Assembly: GCA_940671915.1 (NCBI GenBank)
Contig: CALNVZ010000649.1
Coordinates: forward strand, 74,443 to 138,442
Direction: 5' to 3'
Source: Paracentrotus lividus
Taxonomy: Eukaryota; Echinodermata; Echinoidea; Camarodonta; Echinidae
DNA length: 64,000 nt
The translations under genes and the position numbers were made by a program. The notes under the pieces were generated by a model. It saw nothing but the letters and a program-made list of their open reading frames with translations. It ran no database searches and was not told the origin of the DNA. Position 1 is the stretch's first letter. Each line of letters starts with the position of its first letter. Of this stretch, positions 12,665-23,491 are shown piece after piece.

Positions 12665-12862
12665 AGTCCGATTCGGGTTAATCGAAGTATTTGACCCGGA
12701 ATCGAGTCAATTGCAGCCTCTTTGACCCCGAATCAGAGTCGATCAGAGCCTTTGACTCAGAATGTGAGTGAATTGGGGCTTTACACTTTCCAATCAATTT
12801 GATCAGGGACCGGGTCGACTGGAACCATTGACCTGGAATCCAGGCAAATCATGGCCTTTGAT
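12665..12862. repeat. Degenerate ~60-base tandem repeat
   Basis: The phrases TTGACCCGGAATCGAGTCAA, TTGACCCCGAATCAGAGTC, TTTGACTCAGAATG and TTGACCTGGAATCCAGGCAA recur at about 60-base spacing. The units are well diverged. Confidence 0.65.
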
Positions 12863-12863
12863 A

Positions 12864-13691
12864 GGGGAGACCGGGTATGGAAGTTACACGGGTCAGTTGT
12901 TACAGTTCTCAGTGTGCTAAGCTGGAACAAGAGAGTGATGTGCTAACTGGCATCTATTAGCTACACATAGCTGTGAATAACTGCCTGTCGTGAGCGTTTC
13001 TCCGTTGTTTATTAAAAGTAAATCAACAAAAACAATTTTTTTACAGTTCAAAGTAAATTTTGACAAAAATTGAAATTTGTAATAGCTCTTACAACTGAAG
13101 GCACATGCATTGATAGATCTGGTATTGTTAATATAGTACATGTATCACTAATATACCCCCTAGCCATGCCTGTAATTCTGCCTAATGACTGTGCTACAGT
13201 TGATTTCTGTGTGTAAATCACCCATGGGTAGTTGTTACAACAAACCTACCCATGTTGATGTAACAACTACCCCAATTACATTACATATGTAAAATTACAT
13301 TTTGTCTCAATTTCAGGTGTTAATATTTTTATTTTTCTTATTACTTCTTGTCTATTCTAGATCTCTACTTGATCTACTGTTAACGATGTCAAGAAACTGG
13401 AAAGTTGAAATTAAAGTATGTATAAGGAGATTTCACATGTCAACTTACCCGTATGTTTAATACTTGTAACAATTGACCCGTATGTGTACAACCTACCCGT
13501 ATATGGGTAGTTGTACAAAAAAATGTCTTCACTATTAAGCTGTAGTTATAGTGTTTACATGTTTTAAGTTATATCCTCAGGTTTTAGCCAACATAATAGG
13601 CTAACTACAGACCCATATGGAGTGCGTCGAGTCCTTTCATTGAATTATCTGGCCAAAATGTGAATTTTGTAACGTCCATACCCGGTCTCCC
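12864..13691. mobile_element. TIR element (GGGGAGACCGGGTATGG) with TA target duplication
   Basis: The left end GGGGAGACCGGGTATGGAAG is inverted at the right end (CCATACCCGGTCTCCC), and both ends are flanked by TA. The interior repeats short palindromic words such as GGGTAGTTGTTACA and its near complement. There is no transposase frame. It is a non-autonomous DNA transposon, possibly Tc1/mariner-like judging by the TA site. Confidence 0.75.
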
Positions 13692-14035
13692 TACGGAATC
13701 CGGATCAAATTAACCCGGAAAGTATATGACCTGAAGGACGCAACTCTGGGTCACAAATGACCCAGATGGCGCAAATTTGACCATTTATTTTTAGAATGCA
13801 GTTCAGCAATAGTAATGAGTACACGAAGCAGTAAAGCAAGAGTATACTGCTTGATCACAAAGGCTACATAATCTATTTTTTTTCTTTTCTTTTTTTCCTT
13901 TCTCCATCTTCCTTCTATGTTTTGCAGTGCTGACGCACCGAGTAGAGCTTCAGAAGTATTCTTCAAGAGTCAACGTCCTTGTATAGGGACTGGATTTTAT
14001 CTTCTAGCTTTGCTTGGATTTACAGTGAAATCGAA

Positions 14036-14151
14036 ATGGTGGTCAAGAGGGTTGCTGTGATAGGGGCGGGAGTGAGCGCGTCTGGCTTCGATTAAGAATG
14101 TTTTTGGAGGAGGATTCGAACCAGTATGCTTCGAAAGGGAGGACAGAGTTG
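14036..14151 (+). CDS. FMO: FMO exon 1 (start, FAD-binding motif; frameshifted)
   Basis: It starts at ATGGTGGTCAAG in a fair Kozak context (GAAATGG). The first 15 codons give MVVKRVAVIGAGVS, then an extra base in AGCGCGTCTGG (14076-14081) throws the frame into TAA at 14093. Dropping one base restores GLASIKNVF and FEPVCFEREDRVG, as in other FMOs. The donor is G|GTAGGT, phase 1. Confidence 0.8.
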
Positions 14152-17100
14152 GTAGGTTTTGTTTGCTACGTGATTTGGTTATTGTCTATTGTTCAAAGTT
14201 TCCTTATGTTGGTATCTTACTTGCCATGAAACGGGTTTGGAGGGGTTCAAGACTAATTTGAGATGGGTTAGGGACGAGGTTAAGACAGATATGAAATAAG
14301 TCGCGGAAACGTCTCGGAGACGTCTCAAAGACTTCTCAGAGACGTTACCTGAGTCACGCGATGATGTGTTCGCGGAAAAATCAAACACTGTTCATATCCA
14401 CAAGATTTTTCCCGTCTTGGACACGTCTCTGAGACGTCTCCGATTCTCCAACTAGACCAGGCTCTGGTCGTTTGAAACTTTCACATTGTCTATTGTCTTA
14501 CTTCTCACATATTTCTGTCCATCACAAATCCACTTCCCAAACCTGATTGCTTGCAAACGATAGTGTGTACATTATGTGTACATGTATGGTGTTTTGAGGG
14601 TTGATAAGAAATACAGGATGTTAGGCAGTGGACATAATTCTCGTATGTAAGAGAGGAGAGAGATCATAAAGCATTGTTAGTCTCAAATAATAGGATATGA
14701 CAATATATGATGCATACACGCCTGTCAAAGCTCATGCAACTAGCTGATCATTATCTGCAACGCATGATACAGAAATAATTTAATTTTTCATTTTAATTAA
14801 CAGTTTTTTATCCCTCTCTCTTTCTCCCTGCCCCCGCTCTCTCTCTCTCTCCATTTCTATTTCTCTCTCAGGTGTGTCTGTGTTCCGAGAGGATGTAGGA
14901 GAACCACGAAGAGAGTGCTCTCTATCCAGCTCTGGTGACAAACTCCAGCAAAGAGATGATGTGTTACAGCGATTACCCCTTTCCTAAAGACTGTCCCCTA
15001 TATCCCTGGCAGCGCCTTGGCAAATATTATGAGGACTATGCAGAACACTTTGGTCTCATCAAGCACATCCAATTTAACACCAAGGTGAATGGACACTTTC
15101 AGTTGTATTACCATAAATTTTAAGGCGCACATTAGACATAGGGGAATTGACAGCAATATTGTATAGGGCCCTATCGACAACACGGGCATGTATTTCCAGA
15201 ATCTTTCATTAAGGTCTCCGCATGCAGTGTTTATACCACATTACGGGACACAACGAATGGAGGCGCGCACCACACCAAGAATCTTGACCTCTGCGATTGA
15301 AAAAGAGGGGAGAAAGAAGAAGAGGTAATGATCTTTCTCTGGGGAAGCGCAGGGGACCGCAACGTAAGACTAATCTTCCCTTGGGAAACTGTAAATACAA
15401 TGGGGTCCGCAACCAAATAATGTCTGTTACGGAATTCAAGTTGGGGAAACTATTAATGAGGTCCATAACGAACAACTTGGGGAACAGCAGGGTAGTACCC
15501 GCGACCAGCAGATCTCTTTGGAAACGGCAGTGGGGTCTGTAACGTAAGATCCCCTTGTGGAAACGGGAAACACAGTGAAGTCCGCAATCAAAGAATGTCC
15601 CATGGGCCCATAACCAAAGAACCCCTTGGGAAACAACAGTGGTAATGCCGGGGATCCCTTTTTGCGAAACAGGAGCGGGGTTTCAACGTACGATTCTCTT
15701 TTGGAAACTGGAAACACAGTAAGATCAGCAACCAAAGAATGTCCCTTTATGGAAACCAATGGGGGCGGGACCACAGTAGGTTTTGAAGAATCCTCCCTGG
15801 GGAGACTGAACTGGTAGTACCGGGAACCTAAAAATTCCTATTGGGGAAACAGCAGGATAGGATCAGTGACTTTATCATTTCTGATTAAGGGGTCGAGACT
15901 ATCATCATAGTGCCCATCTGGGGATCACGAGTTGGCTGAGTTGGTTGGTAACGCTCAATGTCAGCTCCTGCATCAGCTTGTAAACTGATATGTACCTGAC
16001 CCAGGTTCGAATTTCAGTCACGTCTTTCGGATGGTGACGTTAAAGGGCAGTCCCAGACGTAAATAATCAAGGCTGATTGCTACACGTCTGTCAGAACCCA
16101 ATCAACCAACCAACTATATCAACATTACTTAAAGGTTAACCAATGGATATAAATCACTCTAAATATTACATGACCATCCTTTCTTTTATCAAATTAAATG
16201 AACAGGTACTCAACTTAGAGGAAGCCGATGACTACGACACCACAGGACGGTGGTCAGTGACTACGGAAGGTCCAGGCGGGGAGAAGACAGAGATCTTCGA
16301 TGCTGTGATGGTTTGCACGGGTATGTTCAGTCAAGCAAAGATGCCGACCTATCCAGGCCAAGAGGACTTCGAGGGCGAGATCCTACACAGTAATGACTAC
16401 AGGAAAGCTGACAGCTTTGCAAACAAGACTGTACTTGTTGTCGGTGAGGATTTTTTAAAGTTATTATGTGCTTCATTTGAACTGATCCATCGTGTTGTGT
16501 ATATTTTTGATATTCTAATGGTGGTCTATCTGTCTTGCCATGAGACGGCTTTACGACTAGGCCTACTTTGAGAAGGATTTGAGACTGCTTTGAAATTCTA
16601 TGGCGGAGACGTCTCGAAGACGTCTCGGAGACGTGTCAGGGACAGAAAAAAGTATCGGAGACGTCTCCGCGACGGGGGGAAACAAAAGGATCGGAGACGT
16701 CTTCGAGTGTCCGGGTCGCAGGGACATCTCCGCGAAGTGAGATACCACCATAAAATGCTCATTCTAAAGTAATGATTTGTTACTTCTCTGATTATCCAGC
16801 TCCTGGCCGAATTGTATTGCCCGAAACAGAAATCCTTTTTTACCCAATTGATCGTGGGCCCGTCAGCCAAATGAGCATCACCAGATCGACTTTACTCTAT
16901 CCTTTTCTTGTTGAACCCCAAACATCAACTCCCATCTTTTAATGTCTTTTGGTATGACAGTGCAGTATCACCTGCTGGCAGTAATTGCATTGAGATCCTA
17001 GTCTAAATGGTATCGTTAGCAAAGTTCACTGGAATTATTAAAGTCATGTTCTCTCTAATAAAAAAAAAGGTGATTGAATGATCTGTAACGAGCATTTAAA

Positions 17101-20100
17101 GATATTTGCAAGAGGTAGCTTAAATGACAAACACAACATGGAGAGGAGGCATACATCTTCCGAATTATGATACGAATCCTTGAGGGAAAAAAACTGTTAA
17201 AAATATGGTTAAAAGATCAACACTGGAATTTAAAAAATCGTTTGATTATAATTTGAATATGTCACAACTCATTAAAATGAAGATTTAAATCCCTCTTCGA
17301 AATGATTGGAAACTGTGTATTCCATAAATTCTGTATCTATCAGAAAATTCTTTCTTTTTTATTTTCTGCAGGTGGATCACATTCAGCTGGAGATGTCGCA
17401 GTGGATACGAGTCGGAAGTCAAAAAAGGTAATCCGATTTGATTTGATTTTGATATTATTTATTTACCAAAAGAAATGCAATAGAATATAATATATATCAT
17501 ATTTTGTATAGTCAGATAGTGATGATTAATTAAAGTACTGGATGAAGAAATGAGTCCAATATGAGCAAAATGAAGCAAGTGACAAAAAGTTATATTTTCT
17601 GTCAGAGAGCAATATGTTTCATATTTTTAAGTTGCTGACGCCGATGCAATATCATACTACATTACCTGCCAAGTCACTTGCTTACTTTTTCAGAGAAGGA
17701 CAAATTCATGACGTTATCGTTTTCAAAATGGGTGACGTCAAGTTAGAAATAAAATTAATGCATCTTTAAATGGCAACTTTCATTTTATTGTAACCGGAAA
17801 TATAGTTTCTGTCAGTTCAGTTCACTTCGATTTTTAATTATTTTGACAATTAATAAAAACAATGACAATAACAAGTCAATAACATAGACTATGTAAAACT
17901 TAATAACTGTGTACATAAGATTACACAAGAAAAGAAAGAAAACTTAGGTGAACTTGCTTAGCCATAGATCCCGAAAAGGAGAGATAATCTCATAATAAAA
18001 TGGAACTTACTCGAAATGTTCAATAAAGTGAAACATACCACATTCTAAAAAATGAAAAAAGAAAAAGAAAAAAAGGATAAAATTACTACATTCTGGGTCC
18101 ATTGGGGTCATTTAAAATCCCGGGTCACTTAATGTCATGAAAGATCTGTGCATGGCCCAAACATGCCCCATATAGAGCTCATTGGGCCTTCAGAATACCA
18201 GTTTCATTTCTATTTCTTTTATATGTACATAATTTTGATGATCATTTCTATAATCTAAATGATTAGGTTGTATGTACGTATGTGCATTGTATTCGTTCGA
18301 ATTTTCTTTTTTCTGTATCAAATTTGTGCGCATCATAACTAATGAAAATATTGCATTAAATCATTTCAAAATTTGCCCCCCCCCCCTTGGGCCTGTGAAC
18401 GATCAAAATACCTTGGTCTTGATAGGGTTAAAGCTCTCCATAGCTCGTCAGAGAGGTCGAAAACCCTTTTTTTTTAAATACATTTTCTGAAAGTTTATGA
18501 CATAGAAAATTTAATCCACCAATAAAATTTGGAGTTCAAGTTGAAGGAACATCGCCATATTCCCATGTAAACTAAAAATTTCATTTATTTTTTCCAATCA
18601 AAATGTAATTTACATAAGTAAATATTGGATGATTCTCTCCCAAATTTTAATTCCCCACAAGTTGAATTATGAAAACTCGTTCATTTAAATTTATCACATT
18701 ACGAATTTAACATATCAGTAGATACCACCGGTAATCATGAATTCTACACGTTATAATTATTTCTTAATTTACAATTGACAATCATGGTTGCTCCCTGCAG
18801 ACCTACATCAGCATGCGAAACGGCACATGGGTGATCACCCGAGCAGGCCCGCTTGGCTGGCCCAGGGATCTCTTTCTCAATAGACGGTTCAACTTCCTCC
18901 TTCCTGAGTGGTGGCGTCGCAACATAGTCCAGAAAGATCTCTCTACCCGACTCAACGTGGACAACCTTGGTCTAAGGTCGACCCGGAAGCTCTTCTGCTC
19001 AGAGGTCATGGTCAACGATGACATCGCCAACAGGTCAGTATAATATCGTGTATTTGTTATGGCTACATCGATATTATTATACAGAGTTAGTAAAAAAAAA
19101 AATGTCCCATCAGTTTGAAGGTGTCTTGTTTGAAGCATGAAGCTTTAATCATGGGTTTCATGATATGTCTTGGTAGAGTCATCCTGCCAGCATTTGTTGG
19201 TACCCTTTTCATTTGGATCTTTGCACATATAACTGAGTAACAGACAATCTTCAGAAGACAGTAAAATATCACCTGCGCCAAATAGATGGGTGAAGATTAA
19301 AAGCAAATGCTGACAGAATATGTGTACACACAGAGACAAACACCCTCTCACCACACACATACGCACATCATCACACACGCACACAAACTAAACAAGTTTC
19401 ACAATAAAATCTCTTTGATGTATTGTTTACCTAGACCATCACTGAATGTTTTGGACTAGTACGTGTAGTAATTCCCTTACAACTGTTTGTCAGTGTGAGT
19501 GAGTGAGTGCGTGTGTGTGTGTGTGTGTGCGTCTTTTGAACATGTGGGTGTGTATAATGTGTGTGTCCTGGTGTGGATGAGATAGGGTTTGTACGTGTTT
19601 ATGTGTGTGTGGAGGGTGTATTTTGGCCTGTGTGGTGAGGGAGAGGGTTGGTATGTGGTTTGTGTATGTGTATATGAGGGTACGTGGGTGTTTGTCTTTG
19701 TGCGTGAACTTAAAGTAACAAATTCTCAATTTGTTTATTCTTCCCAGCCACTTGGTGCAGGTTAGATTTTATCGTCTTCTTTTTTTATCATGAAACCCAT
19801 GATTAAATCTTTATGTTTTTCACAAGACAACTTCAAAACGATGGGACATTTTTATTGACTCACTCTAGACTGTAAAGGTGGGTTACACGGGGCACGCGAA
19901 CCAAGTTGAATATAATCTTCAGTTGGGCAAAGATCACAAATAAAAACAATAATATACAAATTTATCATAAACTTTTGCTTTGCACATTATGCCTATATAG
20001 CCGACATGACACATTTGCCAAATGATTATTAAAGAAATTAGTAGCCTAATTCTGGATTAATCAGCAAAATAACGTATTGGACAAGACATCCGTATTGGCT

Positions 20101-22490
20101 TCATGTTTTACGTGTGTGTTTTCTTTTAATTTGTTGATGGCTTTTAATTTTAGAATATTTATTATACGAAACTTAAAGCTATTTTTCATTGTCATTTTTT
20201 TTTCTCTGTAGAATATTCTGTGGAGCATTGTCAGCTAAACCTGGAATTAAATACTTCACTAAGACTGGAGTCGTTTTCACAGATGGTACCAAAGTTGATA
20301 ATCTCGACTCTGTCATCTATGCGACAGGTTACAACATCAAAGTCCCGTTTGTAGGAACACATGTCATTGCAGGTAAGAATATTTTGGCTCACAGATGGAA
20401 AAAAAATCTAGCCTATATTATCAAAACAGTGTGGAAAGTATGTTTAGAAATATTAATGAATTGTGTTGACACAGTGCGTGTTCAATCTTGAAATCACAAT
20501 ATTTCACCGTGTATTGCAAAATGAAAAGGTTGCGAAATTGCGAAATGAAAAGCACCAAGTTTTATGAGCATTGTGGAAAAAAAAATACAAAAAAATGTAT
20601 AGTATTATATCATCACATCAGCTGTCAATCATGATACTGTTGCTGTACTTCATATTGAATGACCACATTTCAAAATGGAAGAGTCCTCAAAACACATATT
20701 CATTTTCAACCAACAGATAAGATTGACGAGTTGGAGCTCTACCAGTACGTCTTCCCGGCGAAAATGAAGCACCCTACTTTCGCCTGCGTCGGATTTGTGA
20801 TGACCGTTGGTGCGCATGCGCCAGTCTTCGAGATCCAAGCGCGGTGGGCCACACAGGTTTTTCAAGGCAACGTCAGTCTACCGCCAGTGAATGCAATGCT
20901 GAAAGATATTGAGATGAAGAAGAAGTTCCTTTATGAGAGATTTGGCAAGCACATCATCTTCGTGAGTATTAAACAACAATATCCGAATGCAATAGATAGG
21001 ACGACATGAAATTATGAAAAGCCAAATGACATGAGATGGCCAAAATTCTACCCGAGGTTTGACTTTATTTCCCATAATCTCAATTTACTTGTTACTGAAA
21101 ATATCCTTGACATTCATAATGTTTGTAAAAATATGGATAATCTATATCTGCATTTTGCAATTTTAGCTTATAATTCATGAAAATAAAAACTATTAGAGCA
21201 TCCCAATTGGCTTTTCCTAATTGAAGTCGTTCATAAAATTGCTCGTAACTTACGAAGGACTTTGCGCAACACCCCTGCTTAACATTGAAATGCCATAAAG
21301 ACGTTTTCGTGAATATAAGCCCTACGGCAGTGGATGTATGTCGTTGCGATAACATAACCCAATGTTATTATTACAAAATTATTGAAATACATTTTTAATT
21401 GTTTTAACACCCTATAACTAACTCCACATCTACGACAACCATCCCAATAATGTCAGCATATATTGAACAGTTATCATGGACATCATCATCACCATCATCA
21501 TCCCATCATCGTCGTCATTATCCCCGTCAATCATCACCATCATCACCATGTTTCTCATCTTCATCATCCCATCACCAGCAGTAGCTGGATCATTAACATC
21601 ATCATCGCCATTGACTTTATGGCAATCAACATCCTCACCCAATTTCATAATCATCATCATCATGTCCATCAATACACATGCGCGTATGCTGGGGGGGGGG
21701 GGCTTTCAGGGCCCGGGTCCCCCGGGTAGGCGCCCAAAAGGGCGCCAAAATGACTTAAAAGGGGCGCCTAATTGACCAAAGAGGGGCGCCAAATCGAGCA
21801 AAAGAAAAGAAAGAAAAACAGAATTTGAAAAAATATACATGATTTGAGCCGATTGACCCTGCTAAACCTACCCCTATCGCTCGGCCAGAGTGACGTGAAA
21901 ATTGAGTGTATACCTTTTGGCTCGCCCGGTGTAACGGGAAAAAAAATGGGGTATACCTTTCTGGATCCACCACTGGAGGCGCCAAAATCAAAATCACATC
22001 GGGCCCCCGGGGTCCCAAATCCTGGATACGCGCCTAAATACATTATCATCTCTATAATCATCATCAGCTATCGTCTGCTATTACTGATCCAGAGATCTAC
22101 ATGAATTTCCAATTTCTTACCATCAAGAATTTAGAACATGATTCTTTCTTTTTTGTCTATCCTTTCTAGATCCCTCCAATCCCCTACCAAGACAATATAG
22201 CCACCAAGATCGGCGTCAAACCTTCGTTCAAGTCACTCCTCCTCAAAGACCCACTCCTGGCCTTCAAGTGTTTCTTTGGTCCCGCGGTTCCAGCCAGCTA
22301 CCGGCTCCAGGGCCCGCACGTATGGAGCGGGGCTCGGGATGCGATTATGAACGTCTGGCAGAACACGGTTTCTGGCACCAAGTTTCGCGAAACGCCAATC
22401 GAGAACGGTCCGGAAAGCTACCCTTTCGTTCTGAGACTCTTCTTTCTGGTGGTCGTAGCAGCAGGGTTTTGTCTTGCCATGATGTAACCC
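14036..22490 (+). CDS. FMO: Flavin-containing monooxygenase (FMO), eight exons, two apparent frameshifts
   Basis: FMOs oxidise nucleophilic nitrogen and sulfur compounds with FAD, NADPH and oxygen at the ER membrane. Eight exons with GT/AG borders join in consistent phase to about 527 codons, the usual family length (about 530). Visible in order are the FAD-binding GAGVSG (residues 10-15, after allowing one extra base), SKEMMCYSDYP, the FMO signature FEGEILHSNDY (FxGxxxHxxxY), the NADPH site VVGGSHSAGD, ATGYNIKVPF, ARWATQVF and a C-terminal membrane segment before TAA. Exon 1 carries one extra base and exon 2 lacks two bases relative to the expected frame. The DxxGGxWxF stretch is altered to DRVGVSVF. 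The second NADPH-motif glycine is serine. A CAG at 14025 may be an acceptor behind a 5' UTR exon. It is either a recent pseudogene or a gene with assembly errors; the other six exons are intact. Confidence 0.9.
14206..14450. repeat. GGAGACGTCTC repeat in FMO intron 1
   Basis: TACTTGCCATGAAACGGGTT introduces a run of GAGACGTCTC-type palindromic units (ACGTCTCGGAGACGTCTC and variants). The same header (CTTGCCATGAGACGGCTT) and run occur at 16520-16760 in intron 3, so this is an interspersed element whose core is a self-complementary minisatellite. Confidence 0.7.
14872..15084 (+). CDS. FMO: FMO exon 2 (frameshifted)
   Basis: The acceptor TTTCTCTCTCAG sits on a CT-rich tract. The exon encodes VFREDVGEPRR, then changes frame near 14906-14916, as if two bases of a GA run were missing, and continues ESALYPALVTNSSKEMMCYS to HIQFNTK. 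The downstream part aligns residue by residue with the FMO family. The donor is AAG|GTGAAT, phase 0. Confidence 0.8.
15300..15860. repeat. Degenerate tandem repeat in FMO intron 2
   Basis: Variants of GGGGAAACAGCAGGG, GGGGTCCGCAAC and AAAGAATGTCCC recur every 45-60 bases across the block. The units produce several staggered open frames on both strands that are not genes. Confidence 0.75.
15925..16115 (+). mobile_element. tRNA-derived SINE in FMO intron 2
   Basis: An A-box TTGGCTGAGTTGGTTGG is followed by a B-box CCAGGTTCGAATTTC, then by a non-tRNA body (AAATAATCAAGGCTGATTGC, CACGTCTGTCAGAACC). A diverged relative with the same order lies at 59741-59885. The tRNA head plus shared body is diagnostic of a SINE. 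Confidence 0.65.
16206..16443 (+). CDS. FMO: FMO exon 3 (FMO signature)
   Basis: The acceptor is AAATGAACAG. The exon encodes VLNLEEADDYDTTGRWSVTT, AVMVCTGMFSQAKMPTYPG and the family signature FEGEILHSNDY, then NKTVLVV at the entry to the NADPH-binding fold. The donor is GTCG|GTGAGG, phase 1. It is intact. Confidence 0.92.
16520..16760. repeat. GGAGACGTCTC repeat in FMO intron 3
   Basis: It is a second copy of the element at 14206-14450, with the header CTTGCCATGAGACGG and a run of GGAGACGTCTC palindromes. Two copies within 2.4 kb lie in different introns of one gene. Confidence 0.7.
17372..17427 (+). CDS. FMO: FMO exon 4 (NADPH site)
   Basis: This 56-base exon has the acceptor TTTTCTGCAG. 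It completes VVGGSHSAGD, the NADPH-binding loop, and continues VAVDTSRKSKK. The usual GxGxSG/A appears as GGSHSA, with serine in place of the second glycine. The donor is AAG|GTAATC, phase 0. Confidence 0.9.
18801..19033 (+). CDS. FMO: FMO exon 5
   Basis: The acceptor is CTCCCTGCAG. It encodes TYISMRNGTWVITRAGPLGW and runs to SEVMVNDDIAN, matching the FMO segment STRRGAWV to LNDDLPNR. The donor is AACAG|GTCAGT, phase 2. It is intact, with no frameshift. Confidence 0.92.
19084..19861. mobile_element. MITE with ~80-base TIRs and internal CA/GT microsatellites
   Basis: The left end (AAAATGTCCCATCAGTTTGA through AATCATGGGTTTCATGAT) is inverted at the right end (ATCATGAAACCCATGATT through GATGGGACATTTT). 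The interior is CA-rich at 19303-19386 and GT-rich at 19489-19720. It lies in FMO intron 5 and has no transposase frame. Confidence 0.8.
20212..20372 (+). CDS. FMO: FMO exon 6
   Basis: The acceptor is TTTCTCTGTAG. It encodes IFCGALSAKPGIKYFTKTG, then VVFTDGTKVDNLDSVIYATG and YNIKVPFV. ATGY is the conserved motif linking the FAD and NADPH domains. The donor is GCAG|GTAAGA, phase 1. Confidence 0.92.
20717..20961 (+). CDS. FMO: FMO exon 7
   Basis: The acceptor is ACCAACAG. It encodes DKIDELELYQYVFPAKMKHP, GFVMTVGAHAPVFEIQARWA and TQVFQGNVSLPP, matching the FMO region YKKVFPP to QGRWATQVFKG. The donor is TTC|GTGAGT, phase 0. Confidence 0.92.
21475..21670. repeat. (ATC)n microsatellite
   Basis: This is imperfect CAT/ATC triplet DNA in FMO intron 7. 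It opens long histidine, serine or isoleucine frames and is not coding. Confidence 0.85.
21690..22036 (+). mobile_element. Interspersed repeat ending in GGATACGCGCCT, copy 2
   Basis: It is the second copy of the element at 7930-8292 in the same orientation, with the same blocks (GCTCGCCCGGTGTAACGGG, CTTTCTGGATCCACC, CCTGGATACGCGCCT). Poly-G and repeated GGGGCGCC boxes mark its left part. It sits in FMO intron 7. Confidence 0.65.
22170..22490 (+). CDS. FMO: FMO exon 8 (C-terminus, membrane anchor)
   Basis: The acceptor is CCTTTCTAG. It encodes IPPIPYQDNIATKIGVKPSF, LLLKDPLLAFKCFFGPAVPA and SYRLQGPHVWSGARDAI. It ends in the hydrophobic stretch LFFLVVVAAGFCLAMM before TAA, the expected C-terminal ER anchor of FMOs. 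It is intact. Confidence 0.92.
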
Positions 22491-22727
22491 CTTCTGATGC
22501 TCTCAATCTTAAACTGAACTGTCCCTGATACTAATTGTTAGCTCTTAATAGCTTCTCAAACAGGACAGAACGACACCAGATTGACGAGCCAAAACAAAAA
22601 TTTGACTGAACACAAGTGTATTTTCCTGGAGAAAAAAATAACAATTCTGTCATTTTACATTCGATATGGCGACTCTGCTGGCACATTTGCTGTAGAAATA
22701 CAGATATATATTTTTAATTGTATACAG

Positions 22728-22890
22728 AGGGGCTGCGGAACATTTTGGAAGTGGAGGGACTGAGCAAAAAGTAGGGGGAGGGTGAACAGGCTAAAAATCA
22801 CACATCTATGGTAATTTTTGCGTTTTTGTACACGTTTGCTGAAAAAGTGTGGGGGATGGGCTCTCCAACAGCCCCCGGTTCCGCAGCTCC
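22728..22890 (+). mobile_element. Small TIR element, copy 2
   Basis: It begins AGGGGCTGCGGAAC and ends GTTCCGCAGCTCC, inverted to each other. The interior matches the copy at 12513-12654. It sits about 240 bases after the FMO stop codon. Confidence 0.7.
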
Positions 22891-23017
22891 TGTATATATG
22901 TACAGCCCAAGCCTTGTTTTTTTTAATTATGATTCCCGAACGATAACAATTCTTAAACTAAATATAAATTGCTGAACGAGAAGACTATTTGTGCAATATT
23001 TGAAAAGCGATTGAATC

Positions 23018-23033
23018 NNNNNNNNNNNNNNNN
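23018..23033. other. Assembly gap (16 N)
   Basis: Sixteen undetermined bases, followed by A-rich sequence that probably hindered assembly. Confidence 0.99.
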
Positions 23034-23451
23034 AAAAAAAAATAATAATAAAAAATAAAAAAAAAATCAATCAATAAATAAAAAAATAAAAAAAATAAGA
23101 TAAAAAATCAGGTTGGAAACAAAAGGTATTATTAAATTTGGCAGACGCGTGTCTGTATTGTGTTAATGACCATAAATGATTGTTTGACGGTTATATAACA
23201 AGTACTTCAGATAACTACCCCACGGACAACTGCCACATATGATAAGTATCCCATAACACGAACACTGAAACAGTTGTGCTTGGGGGTATAATTATCCAAA
23301 AGATAGTTGTCTGGCTCTTTGCTATGATTTTAAATTGCGTGCCTGTTTTGTTTTATGTAATTATTTGTATGGTACATGTATGTGATCTTATGTAGATAAT
23401 GATAAGGATGATAAATATAAGCCATTAATGTTATGTTTGAGGATGGACTAT

Positions 23452-23452
<1 letters not shown>

Positions 23453-23488
<36 letters not shown>
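23453..23488. repeat. (AT)n microsatellite
   Basis: A run of about 17 AT dinucleotides. Confidence 0.9.

Positions 23489-23491
<3 letters not shown>

Noticed and set aside
15209..15817. Several overlapping frames on both strands in FMO intron 2
   Set aside because: They follow the periodicity of a degenerate tandem repeat, not codon structure, and lie between two FMO exons in correct phase.
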